DNA of 64,000 nt from Tigriopus japonicus (GCA_010645155.1 CM021313.1:4457345-4521344), one strand, 5' to 3'. Shown: positions 31,584 to 41,960, counted from the first letter of the stretch. The notes: generated from the letters alone by a model not told the origin. Made by a program: numbers and translations.

Positions 31584-32868
31584 GATGACGATCAAACACT
31601 AGTGGAAGGCGGATTGGCACGGAAATATCCACGAAGGAAGTTACAACTTCAAGTCGAGCTTCTTTGAAACGATGATCCCGAAATGACTCGGCAAATGAGC
31701 TGCTGAGCTAGCTGACACAACAGAAGGGTAAGACTAAGTAGACCAAGAATGGAGAATGAAAGCGATTGAAACGAAAGGAAGACGTTATTGAGACTAGATT
31801 ATAAGTAAAAATGGAAAAAAAATATTCAAGTTTTTACGAAATTAGGAATTTGGCTATGTATGAAAAGGTGGTTTGGTGTGCTGAACTTTATATTTGAAGG
31901 CCAAATGAGCCCTGATTTTGATCGAGCATCCCAAGCACTTGTCTTTAAATTGAGTCGGTTGCTGAAAGATAGAAGTCATCAGGCCTGAAAGTAAGAAAAA
32001 GCCAAGATTTTTAATCCCTATGAGTTGCCAATTTTCACTATTTAAAAAGTGGCTTTACAAACTATCTTTCCGTGAGTTATTCTATTCAGCCCTATGCAAA
32101 ATAACTCCATTGTTCAACTTCTTCGGGGGATTTGACAAAAAATCAGCGTGACGCGCTCTATTTTGACATAATTCCTAACAGTAAAAAAGGGCTACGATAA
32201 AATTGCATTTTTTTGTCCTAAAAAGAGCCTTTTTATCAAAGCTACTAGCTGAAAATTGCGAAAACGTTGCTATTGTGTGAGGTATGACTTTAAATGTGAG
32301 AACTGGCATTAGCTAGTGCAAATGTAGTTGAAAATATGGCATGTGTTCAAAAATAAGCTAAAGAATTTTAAAAACCGACAGGATAGTTTGAGTCTAAATT
32401 AGATTTTCCGTTACTTAAAAAGTTAGTTTTGTACACATGAAATATCTAATCCAAATTTTTGCACTGAATGACAATGATGAAGCGAAGGCTTTGTTGCAGG
32501 AAAATCAAAAAGATGCTAAATTTGACCAAAACCATCAAGTTTCTTTCCAATTTGAGGAAAAAAAAAACGAATTTACGATACGAAGCACCTCTTACATAAA
32601 CTGAACTAAAAAAGTACAATTTGAAAATTGCAGAGGTAAACACTTGGTTTTTCAAAATCAACCTTACCCTCTTTTCCCCCAAAACATACTAATGTTCTTT
32701 TAAGTGAAAACGGTTTTGATTTTCCCGCTACATTTTGGCCAACATTGGGTCACCCTTCAATCTTCAATTCGTCAACAAATGCACATGTTGTGCGTGAACG
32801 CATGGTTTTAGATCAAAAGTGAGGCCCGGTTGTTTCCTCTTTGATTTTTTTCTTTCTTCGCTAACTTG
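31584..32868. other. Divergent promoter region of PSMA4 and TSR1
   Basis: 1.3 kb without a supported gene. Several poly-A/T runs; no repeat boundary recognised. Confidence 0.5.
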
Positions 32869-35388
32869 ATGGTGATGCAACCTCCGATGGGCGGGGCTCA
32901 TCGAGCCGGACCTTTGAAGCAGTCCAACAAAAGCCACAACACGGGCCGACATCGCTCGAAAGGCGCCGTGGATCGGGCTAATAAAGGTCGGGTGAGTGTC
33001 AAAGTGGCCACGGTCAAATCCGGACGCGGACATCGATGGGTCCAAAAACGCAAAGACCGAAAGTATCAGATGAGCCAACTGCGCAGCAAGAAGAAAGCCG
33101 AAGTTTGGGCTCAGAAACGAGCTTTGGGCGCGGCCGACGCGCCGCCTATTTTGACGGCTTGGCTGGATTGTCAGGCTCAAAACGCGGAGTTGATTCCGCA
33201 AATGGAGGCGTTACTCGGGGCGTGTGACGGGGAGATGCGAATACGTCGTACACCCCGGGCGATCCATTTAGCTTGTCCGCGATTCAAACAACGCTTCGCT
33301 TTCGTCCAACCTCCGGCGAATGATCTTTTAAGCGTCTTGGATACGGCAAAAGTATGCGATTCCATCGTGTTTTTGTGCTCAGCCTTGGAATTGGAGGCCG
33401 ATGGGTTGACTCCGGCCTTGGAAAGCGTTTTAGCCGCGGTTTTAGCGCAAGGCTTGCCCACGCCGCCTTGCTTCGTATTGACCGATATCGCCGATTGGCC
33501 GCTCAAACGGCAAAATGAGGCCAAAAAGATCTTGCTCAAAGGGCTCAATCAACGCTTCGCCATCGACAAGATTTTCACCTGTCGAACCGAAGCCGAGGCT
33601 CTCTTGTTTTTGCGTCACTTAGGATCGCAAAAACGCCGGATCAACAGTCTCCGAGAGAAACGTGCCCATCTAGTGGCTGAAAAAGTGGAATTTTTGGGCG
33701 AAAGTGCCTTGGGCACGCTGAAGGTCACCGGTTATGTTCGAAGTCAAACCTTATCGGCCGATCGACTCGTTCATCTTCCGGGAATGGGCTCATATCAAAT
33801 CCAACAGATTGAATCGGCTCGAGACGAGTTTCCTCTGGATTTGAATCGCCGAGCCGGATCCAATCACGCTGATGTCGATATGGGTGCCACTGGTGGAAAC
33901 GTCATTGCCACGCCCAATCCCGCCGTGCAGGAATCGCTCGTGATGGAAAACGAGCCCGATATGTTTGACGGTGAGCAATACCTTTCACCCGAAGAAGAAG
34001 CCTTGGCCCAGCAAACTTTATTATCCGATGATCCGGGTAAGAAAGCCGTTATTCGAGTGCCCAAGGGAACATCGGAATATCAGGCCGCTTGGATCATGGA
34101 ACAAGCTCGAGCCGCTGGTGAAGAAGATGAAGACGAGTCTGAAGACGATGAAGAAGATTCGGATGAAGAGATGATTGAGCGCGAGATGCAAGAAGATGAG
34201 GACGACGATGTGCCGGAAAACGAGGATGAATACGAAACCATGACCATCACCTCCGAAGCCAACATGGATGAAAATTACGATGAGAAACACGTCAACTTTG
34301 CCGAAGAGAAGTTGCTCCTGAACAAAATGAAAGAAGCCCGAATGGAGGCCATGTTCCCGGATGAAGTGGACACGCCCACTGATCAACCCGCTCGCCAGAG
34401 GTTCCAAAAATATCGTGGTCTCAAGAGTTTCCGCACTTCTCCCTGGGACTACAACGAAAACCTAACCCCGGATTATGCCCGCATTTTCCAATTCGAGAAC
34501 TTTAACCGAACCAAAAAGCGCGTTCTCAACGAAGAAGTGGACGGAGCCGAGCCTGGCTGGTATGTATCGATCTACATCAAGGATTTCCCTCAACACATGG
34601 CTCTAGAAATCCTCGCCAATGAAAACATCGCCCAACCCTTGGTGGTTTACAGCATGCTTCCGCATGAAAACAAGATGTCCGTGCTGAACTTTGTGGTCAA
34701 ACGACACTCCCTTGGCCATCAGGACCCGATTCGGTCCAAGGAACGCCTAATCTTTCACTGTGGCTACCGGCGTTTTGCCGCTTGTCCAATCTTCAGTCAA
34801 CACACTAACGGGAGTAAACACAAGTACGAACGGTTTTGGCGGGAAAGCGCAACTGTTGTGATGACAGTTTTCGCGCCCATTGTTTTCCCGCCAGCCAATG
34901 TAGTGGTTTATCAAGAACTAGCTAATGGCCGCCATGATTTAGTAGGAACCGGTTCATTGCTTTCTTGTGACCCTAATCGACTGGTTATTAAGAGAGTTGT
35001 CCTGTCTGGCGCGCCTTTCAAGGTACAGAAAAGAAGCGCCGTGATCAGGTTCATGTTCTTTAATCGGGAGGACATTGCTTGGTTCAAACCAATCGAGTTG
35101 AGGACCAAATATGGACGTCGAGGGCATATCAAGGAACCCTTAGGCACGCATGGCCATATGAAATGTATCTTTGATAAACCCATTAGCCAACAGGATACTG
35201 TTTTATTGAACCTGTTTAAGCGAGTTTTTCCCAAGTGGAACTATGATCCACACGTACCAAAACCCACAACAGGAGAAGAACTTATGGAGGATGAAGGCTC
35301 TGAGGTGCTACAATTGAAGAAAAATCCACAGAAAAAGAAGAGCATCCTTAAATCGAACTCAACGGAAGATCAAATGGCGTGCGATTAA
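32869..35388 (+). CDS. TSR1: Pre-rRNA-processing protein TSR1
   Basis: Late 40S ribosome assembly factor, a GTPase-like protein that has lost nucleotide binding. Single exon, 839 residues (human 804). The basic N-terminus has HRAGPLKQSNKSHNTGRHRS, the family start. An AARP2CN-like domain follows at about 215-310. A long acidic region lies at about 410-475 (EEDEDESEDDEEDSDEE). The conserved C-terminal half includes YRGLKSFRTSPWDYNENLP in local form, then IKDFPQHMAL, the GYRRFAACPIFSQH block and TKYGRRGHIKEPLGTHGHMKC. The start is the ATG at 32869; a TTG just before it is not needed. The POLR1C start codon lies 87 bases after the stop. Confidence 0.96.
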   Translation: MVMQPPMGGAHRAGPLKQSNKSHNTGRHRSKGAVDRANKGRVSVKVATVKSGRGHRWVQKRKDRKYQMSQLRSKKKAEVWAQKRALGAADAPPILTAWLDCQAQNAELIPQMEALLGACDGEMRIRRTPRAIHLACPRFKQRFAFVQPPANDLLSVLDTAKVCDSIVFLCSALELEADGLTPALESVLAAVLAQGLPTPPCFVLTDIADWPLKRQNEAKKILLKGLNQRFAIDKIFTCRTEAEALLFLRHLGSQKRRINSLREKRAHLVAEKVEFLGESALGTLKVTGYVRSQTLSADRLVHLPGMGSYQIQQIESARDEFPLDLNRRAGSNHADVDMGATGGNVIATPNPAVQESLVMENEPDMFDGEQYLSPEEEALAQQTLLSDDPGKKAVIRVPKGTSEYQAAWIMEQARAAGEEDEDESEDDEEDSDEEMIEREMQEDEDDDVPENEDEYETMTITSEANMDENYDEKHVNFAEEKLLLNKMKEARMEAMFPDEVDTPTDQPARQRFQKYRGLKSFRTSPWDYNENLTPDYARIFQFENFNRTKKRVLNEEVDGAEPGWYVSIYIKDFPQHMALEILANENIAQPLVVYSMLPHENKMSVLNFVVKRHSLGHQDPIRSKERLIFHCGYRRFAACPIFSQHTNGSKHKYERFWRESATVVMTVFAPIVFPPANVVVYQELANGRHDLVGTGSLLSCDPNRLVIKRVVLSGAPFKVQKRSAVIRFMFFNREDIAWFKPIELRTKYGRRGHIKEPLGTHGHMKCIFDKPISQQDTVLLNLFKRVFPKWNYDPHVPKPTTGEELMEDEGSEVLQLKKNPQKKKSILKSNSTEDQMACD

Positions 35389-35475
35389 ACAGAAATAAAA
35401 CACGTTCATACTATCCGCAAATTTGTAATCTTAATTCTAGAATTTTATGTTTTTCTTCTTTCATCTAGAGCAAAC
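35389..35475 (+). other. Operon-type junction: TSR1 to POLR1C
   Basis: 87-base spacer with AATAAA at 35394-35399, then about 68 bases, then a long pyrimidine tract (TTTTTCTTCTTTCATCTAG, AG at 35467-35468) and only seven bases before the POLR1C ATG. This is the cleanest of the five junctions. Confidence 0.7.
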
Positions 35476-36489
35476 ATGGAGGAGGACTTTGCCAAAATCT
35501 CTTTGAAGCAGTTTGAGATCACCAACACGTCCTCGGCAGCCTTTCCAGGCACAGTCGAAGGCCAAGGATGGACCCCTAAAGACTTTGAGAAGACCCTCAA
35601 GATCCAAATCATCAAGAAAGACGGTATGGATATGGAATTTGACTTGATCGGCGTGGATCCAAGTCTAGCCAACGCCTTGAGACGAATCTTGATCTCAGAA
35701 ATCCCTTCCATGGCCATTGAGAAGGTCTATGTGCACACAAATACATCCATTATTCAAGACGAAGTGTTGGCTCATCGCTTAGGTTTGGTTCCTCTTAAGG
35801 CCGACCCCAGATTATTCGCATGGAAAGGTCAAGACACGGATGATTTCGGCACTCCCAAGGACACTCTTGAATTCGAAATCAAGGTCAAATGCACCCGAAT
35901 ACCTGGCGCTCCTGAGACTTCTGACAACAAAGACGCACTCTATCAGAATCACAAGGTCGAGTCAGATGTGATCAAGTGGATCCCTAAGGGAGATCAGAGC
36001 GATTGGATCAATGAAGACCCTGGGCCTGTGGAGAAAGATATTCTCTTGTCCAAAATGAGACCTGGTCATGAGATGGACATCAAAATGTACGCTTACAAAG
36101 GCCTTGGACGCGATCATGCTAAGTTTTCACCGGTAGCCACGGCTTATTATCGACTTTTACCCGAGATCAAGATGGTTCAAGATGTGACAGGTGAGGCTGC
36201 GGAGCGATTACAAAAATGCTTCTCACCAGGCGTTATTGAGTTGAAAGGCCCGAATAAAAAGGCTGTGGTGAAGAATGCACGATATGATGGGTGCTCAAGG
36301 AATGTGTTTCGACATGATGATCTAAAAGATACTGTGACCATGGACAAGGTTCGAGATCATTTCATTTTCACCATTGAAAGCGTGGGAGCCATTTCTCCCG
36401 ATGATCTCTTTCGGATGTCGATCGATGTACTGGAGGCCAAAGTTGATTATTTTCTGGAAGAATTGGATGCCTGTCTCACTTTAGGCTGA
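35476..36489 (+). CDS. POLR1C: RNA polymerases I and III subunit RPAC1
   Basis: Shared alpha-like assembly subunit (AC40) of RNA polymerases I and III, nuclear. Single exon, 337 residues (human 346). The alpha-type N-terminal motif is clear: VDPSLANALRRILISEIPSM (about 59-78), followed by IEKVYVHTNTSIIQDEVLAHRLGL in part and VPLKADPRLF. Later conserved blocks are LLSKMRPGHEMDIKMYAYKG (in part), GRDHAKFSPVATAYYRLLP and the C-terminal FTIESVGAISPDDLF dimerisation element. It lies 87 bases behind TSR1 on the same strand; both proteins serve ribosome production. Confidence 0.96.
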   Translation: MEEDFAKISLKQFEITNTSSAAFPGTVEGQGWTPKDFEKTLKIQIIKKDGMDMEFDLIGVDPSLANALRRILISEIPSMAIEKVYVHTNTSIIQDEVLAHRLGLVPLKADPRLFAWKGQDTDDFGTPKDTLEFEIKVKCTRIPGAPETSDNKDALYQNHKVESDVIKWIPKGDQSDWINEDPGPVEKDILLSKMRPGHEMDIKMYAYKGLGRDHAKFSPVATAYYRLLPEIKMVQDVTGEAAERLQKCFSPGVIELKGPNKKAVVKNARYDGCSRNVFRHDDLKDTVTMDKVRDHFIFTIESVGAISPDDLFRMSIDVLEAKVDYFLEELDACLTLG

Positions 36490-37227
36490 TGTTTCCGAAT
36501 AAGATTATTAATGTATTATTATGTCTGTGTCATCGTTTCCACTTCAAAAAAGAACATATTTTTTTATCTTATTCAAATAGCATTGGCTGAGACGAAAAAC
36601 GACCACCATTAATTTATGATGTTCCGTACCAGAAAACTTTGGGACTTTCAGGAAATGTAATGGTGTTAAAGACTTTTTTTTCTACAGACACGCCATATCA
36701 ATGCAAATGTTTTTAGTTATATTCAAGGATAGTATATTGTACTATTTATTTAACTGTAGTCAGTTATCTAAGGAAAAAGGAACCACTTAAAATTGACATC
36801 GGTCTGTCTTTTAACTTGATATGAAAGTTTAGTTTTTTTTTTGCAACGATAAACAAGTTTGATAAAATTAAAAGAAAAAAAAAAACAACTTTTCAGTTTT
36901 TCACATGACATTTTTTTGACACATGGAAGGTGTCCAAATAAAATGCTTGTGGAACTGAGGTCGGTTTGTCACCAAGACGTTTCCATGTCGGGACATCACG
37001 GAAAAAAAACATATCGATCCAACTTTCCTTGCATAAGGTTAACGTCCATTCTACCTTGCCAATCCGGAAAATAAGTTCCAGCTCATAGAGTTCATGGAGG
37101 TTTGGTTGCATTCATAAAATTTGGCGAGCAACCTCTTTTTCTCTTTCAAAACATTCATTCCACCCCAACATAAATTTCCGAGAGGTGAGTTTCAGCAAGC
37201 CATTCTTTCCTCATAGGCCGCCTCAAA
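36490..37227. other. Spacer between POLR1C and OXSM
   Basis: 738 bases, AT-rich, no gene seen. Just before OXSM a pyrimidine tract and acceptor (TTCTTTCCTCATAG, AG at 37215-37216) precede the ATG by 11 bases. The only nearby donor-like GTGAGT (37185) would make a 32-base intron, too short to be credible, so this acceptor may also take a leader in trans or a distant exon. Confidence 0.45.
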
Positions 37228-38565
37228 ATGCCTATGGGACGCAGGGTCGTGGTCACTGGATTAGGATTAGTCTCACCATTAGGCGTGGGGGTCCAATCCA
37301 CCTGGCAACGTCTACTAGAAGGACAATCTGGCGTCCAAAACTTGGCTCAATCAGCTTTGGTGGCCTCAAGCTCCGTTGCCCCCGAAATCTGGGCCTCATT
37401 GCCTTCTCAAGTAGCCGCTATGGTTCCTAGGGGCTCTCAAGCCCATCAATTTGACCCAGACCGCGATTTCCCTACCCATGAAAGACGTATGATGTCCACA
37501 GCCATGAAATACAGTCTCATGTCTGCTCATGAAGCTTTACAAGATGCCCAACTGACCCATATCAAAGACCCCGTGCATTTGACCCGAATGGGCGTTGCAG
37601 TTGGCATGGCTATGGTTGATTTGGAGTACATCTCCCAAAATTATGCCGCCCTAACGACAGGACACTACAAAAAAGTGGGCCCATATTTTGTGCCAAGGAT
37701 CTTGCCCAATTTGGCACCGGGACATATTAGTATCGAATACGGTTTCCAAGGTCCCAATCATGCTGTATCTACCGCATGTGCTACCGGTTCCCATGCCATA
37801 GGGGATGCTTATCGGTTTATCCGGAATAATTCGGCTGATGTCATGGTTTGTGGAGGAACCGAGGCTTGTGTAGACCCTTTGGCTATTGCTGGTTTTTCAC
37901 GGGCAAGAGCTCTAAGTACTCGATTTAACGATCGTCCCCAAGAGTCTTCTCGACCTTTTGATCGGGATCGCGACGGTTTTGTAATCGGGGAAGGTGCGGG
38001 AATTTTGGTCTTAGAGGAGCTACAACACGCTTTAGAGCGAGGAGCCCATATTTATGGGGAAGTGTTGGGCTATGGTCTATCAGGCGATGCCCATCATATC
38101 ACAGCTGGTCCATCTGATGGCCATGGGGCGGTTTTGGCCATGAAAGCCGCATTTAAATCGGTGGGAGCCGAGCAAATCGATCATTTGTGGCATATTAATG
38201 CTCATGCCACTTCTACACCTTTGGGAGATGTAGCCGAATTGCGGGCTGTTCAGACTCTTTTGGCGGATTCGAAGAATCGACCCTTTGTCACGGCGAATAA
38301 GGGAAATCTCGGACATTTACTTGGAGCTGCTGGAAGTGCGGAATCGATTTTGGCGCTCAAAAGCATGCAAACTGGAATCATTCCAAGGACCATAAATGTG
38401 GAGAATTTGGACCCAGACATCGATAGTCAAATCAGAATTGTTGTAGGTGAAAACGTGGATGAGTCAGAGCTAAATTCTGAAAGGCCACAACGGCTCACCT
38501 TGAAGAACTCCTTTGGTTTTGGGGGAACCAATGTCAGCTTGCTATTTGGACAATATACAGGATAA
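37228..38565 (+). CDS. OXSM: Beta-ketoacyl-ACP synthase, mitochondrial type (OXSM/FabF-like)
   Basis: Condensing enzyme of type II fatty acid synthesis; in animals it works in mitochondria and supports lipoate formation. 445 residues, single exon. It has RRVVVTGLGLVSPLGVG at the start, the nucleophile C184 in STACATGSHA, H326 in NAHATSTPLGD, and K358/H363 in NKGNLGHLLGAAGS, and ends with LKNSFGFGGTNVSLLF. All catalytic residues are present. Odd: the conserved domain begins at residue 5, so no mitochondrial presequence is encoded from this ATG, and no upstream in-frame extension is open. A presequence exon farther upstream or a non-mitochondrial location are both possible. RPAP3 follows after 65 bases. 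Confidence 0.93.
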   Translation: MPMGRRVVVTGLGLVSPLGVGVQSTWQRLLEGQSGVQNLAQSALVASSSVAPEIWASLPSQVAAMVPRGSQAHQFDPDRDFPTHERRMMSTAMKYSLMSAHEALQDAQLTHIKDPVHLTRMGVAVGMAMVDLEYISQNYAALTTGHYKKVGPYFVPRILPNLAPGHISIEYGFQGPNHAVSTACATGSHAIGDAYRFIRNNSADVMVCGGTEACVDPLAIAGFSRARALSTRFNDRPQESSRPFDRDRDGFVIGEGAGILVLEELQHALERGAHIYGEVLGYGLSGDAHHITAGPSDGHGAVLAMKAAFKSVGAEQIDHLWHINAHATSTPLGDVAELRAVQTLLADSKNRPFVTANKGNLGHLLGAAGSAESILALKSMQTGIIPRTINVENLDPDIDSQIRIVVGENVDESELNSERPQRLTLKNSFGFGGTNVSLLFGQYTG

Positions 38566-38630
38566 TATGAACACAATATTCATGCTCAGAAATGACAAAA
38601 CTTTAGTTCTTTTCAGGTCTCCAGAGCACC
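38566..38630 (+). other. Operon-type junction: OXSM to RPAP3
   Basis: 65-base spacer with an acceptor (TTTAGTTCTTTTCAG, AG at 38615-38616) 14 bases before the RPAP3 ATG. No canonical AATAAA is visible here, only AATATT-like variants. Confidence 0.55.
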
Positions 38631-39995
38631 ATGGCTAGTCCGGAAGAGATGCGAGCCTTGACGGATCAATTCAAGAACAATGCCGAGGATCTTCAATCTT
38701 ATATGCGGGATTTGAATCATTGGGAGGAAGAAATGAAACGCAAAGATGAGCAATTGAGAGCTCTCAAACGTGGAAATCCAGGTGGGATCGCGGAAATCGG
38801 AGACAAGAAGAAATCAGGCGAGAACGAAAATCAGCTCACGATTCAACAAATGCATCAGAAAGCCATCATGGAGAAGGAGAAAGGCAACGAATACTTCAAG
38901 AAAGGCCAATATGACATGGCCATAGAGTGTTACTCCAGAGGAATTCAAGCTCATTCGACCAATCCGATGATTATAGCCAATAGAGCTATGGCGTATTTAA
39001 AGATCCAACGTTTTCAAGAAGCTGAAGATGATTGCACCTTAGCTCTGGCTTTGGATCCCACTTATGTCAAGGCATTCATGAGACGTGGTACGGCCAGGAT
39101 GAGCTTGAATCGTGTTTCTGAGGCTGTGGAAGACTTTCAAAGGGCTGTCGAACTAGAACCTAAGAATAAACAGGCCAAAACAGACCTTGAACAAGCCTTG
39201 ATGAAACTTAACAACACCGGGAAGAGTGTTCGAACCAAAAAACAGGCTGCTCTTCCTCCCAAGAGTGTGAACATTCATCAAGAACCTCTTCTAAAGCCGA
39301 AATCAAATCGATTGGATCAAGATACTTCCCATGAATCTGTTTTAAAGTCGCTCAAGCTCGATGACTTTGACGATAAAACAGATTCCAAAGTCCCAAACAA
39401 TCAAGATCATGCCTCCTCGAATGATATCTCAGTCAAAATGAAGGAGACTCCGTCTTCTTTTCTCACTCCGGTGTCATCCAAGAAAATCGAGCCTAATCCC
39501 ACGGAATTGCCGGATATTGATTCCAAACGCAAGTTCAAGTTTCAAGAGGAACCCAAGTCAACCATTATTATTCCCAAGAAACCCGCCCAAGTACCCAAAC
39601 CCAAACCTATTCCCGTTGAAGTGAAAGTCGAGCTGAAACCTGTGGATCTGGTCAAACCAAAATCCTCCGTTCAATTTTATTCTCATTGGAGACGCCATTC
39701 TTTGGAAAGGCGAAGTCTCTACCTCCAATTGTTAGGTTCAAAAGACTATCCGATGATCTTCAAGCAATCGTTAGAACCCCAAGTATTCACGGAGATTTTG
39801 GAGGCATTACTACAAGTTCAATCAGGAGTGGGACAACATTTGTTGGGGTTATCGCAAGTGCCCCGAATTTCGGCCTTGGTCATGTTTCTTTCAGAGCAGG
39901 AGAAATCTTTCATAAGACAATTGGTCGAGAAAGCCAAGAACGACGCAGGTTTGAGTGAAAGTGATCTACAAAAAATAACATCAACGTTTAACTGA
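38631..39995 (+). CDS. RPAP3: RNA polymerase II-associated protein 3-like TPR co-chaperone
   Basis: R2TP/HSP90 co-chaperone that helps assemble RNA polymerases and snoRNPs in the cytoplasm. 454 residues, single exon. The N-terminal NAEDLQSYMRDLNHWEEEMK matches the RPAP3 start. One TPR domain (about 80-190) has EKEKGNEYFKKGQYDMAIEC and ANRAMAYLKIQRFQEAEDDC with the carboxylate-clamp asparagine and lysine/arginine positions. A low-complexity linker follows, then the RPAP3 C-terminal domain (about 340-454), with FKQSLEPQVFTEIL. It is shorter than human RPAP3 (665), which has two TPR domains. Poly(A) signal at 40006-40011. It lies 65 bases behind OXSM. Confidence 0.88.
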   Translation: MASPEEMRALTDQFKNNAEDLQSYMRDLNHWEEEMKRKDEQLRALKRGNPGGIAEIGDKKKSGENENQLTIQQMHQKAIMEKEKGNEYFKKGQYDMAIECYSRGIQAHSTNPMIIANRAMAYLKIQRFQEAEDDCTLALALDPTYVKAFMRRGTARMSLNRVSEAVEDFQRAVELEPKNKQAKTDLEQALMKLNNTGKSVRTKKQAALPPKSVNIHQEPLLKPKSNRLDQDTSHESVLKSLKLDDFDDKTDSKVPNNQDHASSNDISVKMKETPSSFLTPVSSKKIEPNPTELPDIDSKRKFKFQEEPKSTIIIPKKPAQVPKPKPIPVEVKVELKPVDLVKPKSSVQFYSHWRRHSLERRSLYLQLLGSKDYPMIFKQSLEPQVFTEILEALLQVQSGVGQHLLGLSQVPRISALVMFLSEQEKSFIRQLVEKAKNDAGLSESDLQKITSTFN

Positions 39996-40005
39996 AATGC
40001 GTCAT

Positions 40006-40011
40006 AATAAA
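40006..40011 (+). terminator. Poly(A) signal AATAAA of RPAP3
   Basis: AATAAA 11 bases after the stop codon. Confidence 0.6.
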
Positions 40012-40523
40012 GATGACAATACAAAGGTTGTTACAGTTGTTTAGAGCTCGAATATGTTTGTTGGGGGGTGGACACCGTATTATTAAACACAACTGCATAA
40101 CTTGAAGAAAGACAAATGCGGGACAGGAGGGCCAATGATAGACACATCGCGTCAAAAAGGTAGCTTCAAAAAGGGACAAAGAAGAGGTTCCAATTCTCAA
40201 ATATTCTTGGCACAATTAGCTAGCTATACCTTCAGTAAATTTACTTCATCAAATTCACAAAGACAATTCAAGTTATGATGTCTAAAGCTATGGACCTTTA
40301 ATAGGTCTCTTGTATTAGACCATTCTAAAAAATTTTTGTAAAATCGATCGCCTTATCTTTTGCTCTTGATGTAAGTGTGTCCTGGCCATTTATTTGTTTA
40401 TATATTTTAACACATACACATTCACAAGATTAAGCTGGGCAAGAAAGTAATGAACTTTAGTCCGCCTTGAACTGGGACAGCAATCAAATTAGACGCACTC
40501 ACTCCTTTCATTCACAAGTTATA

Positions 40524-40663
40524 CCGTGAAATCTCGATTCAACGATCTCCGATTTAACGATAACTTTCGGGGTTACCAATTTACTACGACTCCTACGACA
40601 GCGACTCGATTAAACGATATGTTTTTGGGTGACGGACAATACCGTTAAATCGAGATTTCACTG
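40524..40663. mobile_element. Tigger/pogo-like MITE, 140 bp
   Basis: Inverted ends of at least 20 bp: left CCGTGAAATCTCGATTCAAC, and the right end read inversely is CAGTGAAATCTCGATTTAAC. It is flanked by TA on both sides (40522-40523 and 40664-40665). The end sequence and TA target are typical of the pogo/Tigger branch of Tc1-mariner. No coding capacity. Confidence 0.8.
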
Positions 40664-41407
40664 TACTTTCTTTTCTAACCTCACATTCGTAAAAAGCCGT
40701 ATTTTTGCGCCGCGAAACAATTTTTAGATTCTTGCAAATTGTTAGATAAAAGTCTAAGAGAGCTTTCCCCAAATTGGCCTCTGAATATGCCCATTAATAA
40801 AGGAACAATTATGTGAAAAATCATGGAACTTAAAACCTGGTTTTAAACATATGTCAATCTCTGTCGTTAGTTGAAATCTTTTATCAAATCAAAATCATGG
40901 CAAACTTGTAAGCATGAAAATCTGAGTTCTATTAATGTCTTGGTTCGTCATTCGCCAGGTGCTCCTCTTCAAATATCTGGAATATAAAGTACAACTTTGT
41001 ACGACAACAGTCATCTATAAAAAGAACTACGCACTGAGTTTATGTATGTATGTTGTATGTTTGTGTAGGGCACACCTGAACAATGAAGTCGAACACGAAA
41101 TTTAGGTCATTTGTCATTAAGGAAGAGCTTCATTCGTCGAAGAATAGTAATCTTATCCCAAATGGACTTAAGATTTCATTTGCATTTGTTTGCATCCTGG
41201 TTACATTTAATCGTCTCTAAAATAGTGTGGATGTGAATGTCAAATGTTTTAACGAAATTTTCGAAAAACGAAACTGTGGGAAATAACGATATGAGAAAGA
41301 ATTGAGTCAAGAACCACTGAATTTCTCTGGACTGAGAGGTTGAAGAAATGAATCATGATTTCCAGTAGGAAGAAATCAATTACATTCTTTTGCAAATGAG
41401 ACCTTGC

Positions 41408-41960
41408 CAGACCTGTTCAAGATACTTTGAAAAAGTATGTAGATAAGATAGTATTTTCCGCAAAGTATCTAGATAAAGATAGTTTCCGATACTTCTCAAA
41501 AAATGTATCTAGATAAAGATAGTTTCCGATACTTCTCAAAAAATGTATCTAGATAAAGATAGTTTCCGATACTTCTCAAAAAATGTATCTAGATAAAGAT
41601 ACTTAAAGATACATTCTCAAAAAATGTATCTAGATAAAGATATATCAAGATAGTTTGCCGAAAAAAAAATATCCAGATAAAGATACGTTAAGATACTTTC
41701 CCGAAAAAAGTATCTAGATAAAGATAGTTCAAGGTAGCTTCCCGAAAAAAGTATCTAGATAAAGATAGTTCAAGGTAGCTTCCCGAAAAAACTATCTAGA
41801 CAAAGATATTTAAAGATACTTTCCCGAAAAAAGTATCTAAATAAAGATACTTAAAGATACATTCCCGAAAAAAGTATCTAGATAAAGATAAAAGACAGTA
41901 TATCTTTTTTAATATCTTTTCTTTTACCTTTTATCTAGATAAGATAATTGAACAGGTCTG
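41408..41960. mobile_element. hAT-type MITE containing a minisatellite
   Basis: Ends CAGACCTGTTCAA and TTGAACAGGTCTG are perfect inverted repeats. The 8-bp target GACCTTGC is duplicated exactly at 41400-41407 and 41961-41968. The interior is an imperfect array (about 41430-41930) of roughly 46-bp units with GTATCTAGATAAAGATA. No ORF. CAG ends and an 8-bp duplication indicate the hAT superfamily. Confidence 0.9.

Noticed and set aside
37185..37216. Conventional 5' UTR intron of OXSM
   Set aside because: GTGAGT to CATAG would be 32 bases, far below the smallest introns (about 60) seen elsewhere in the window.
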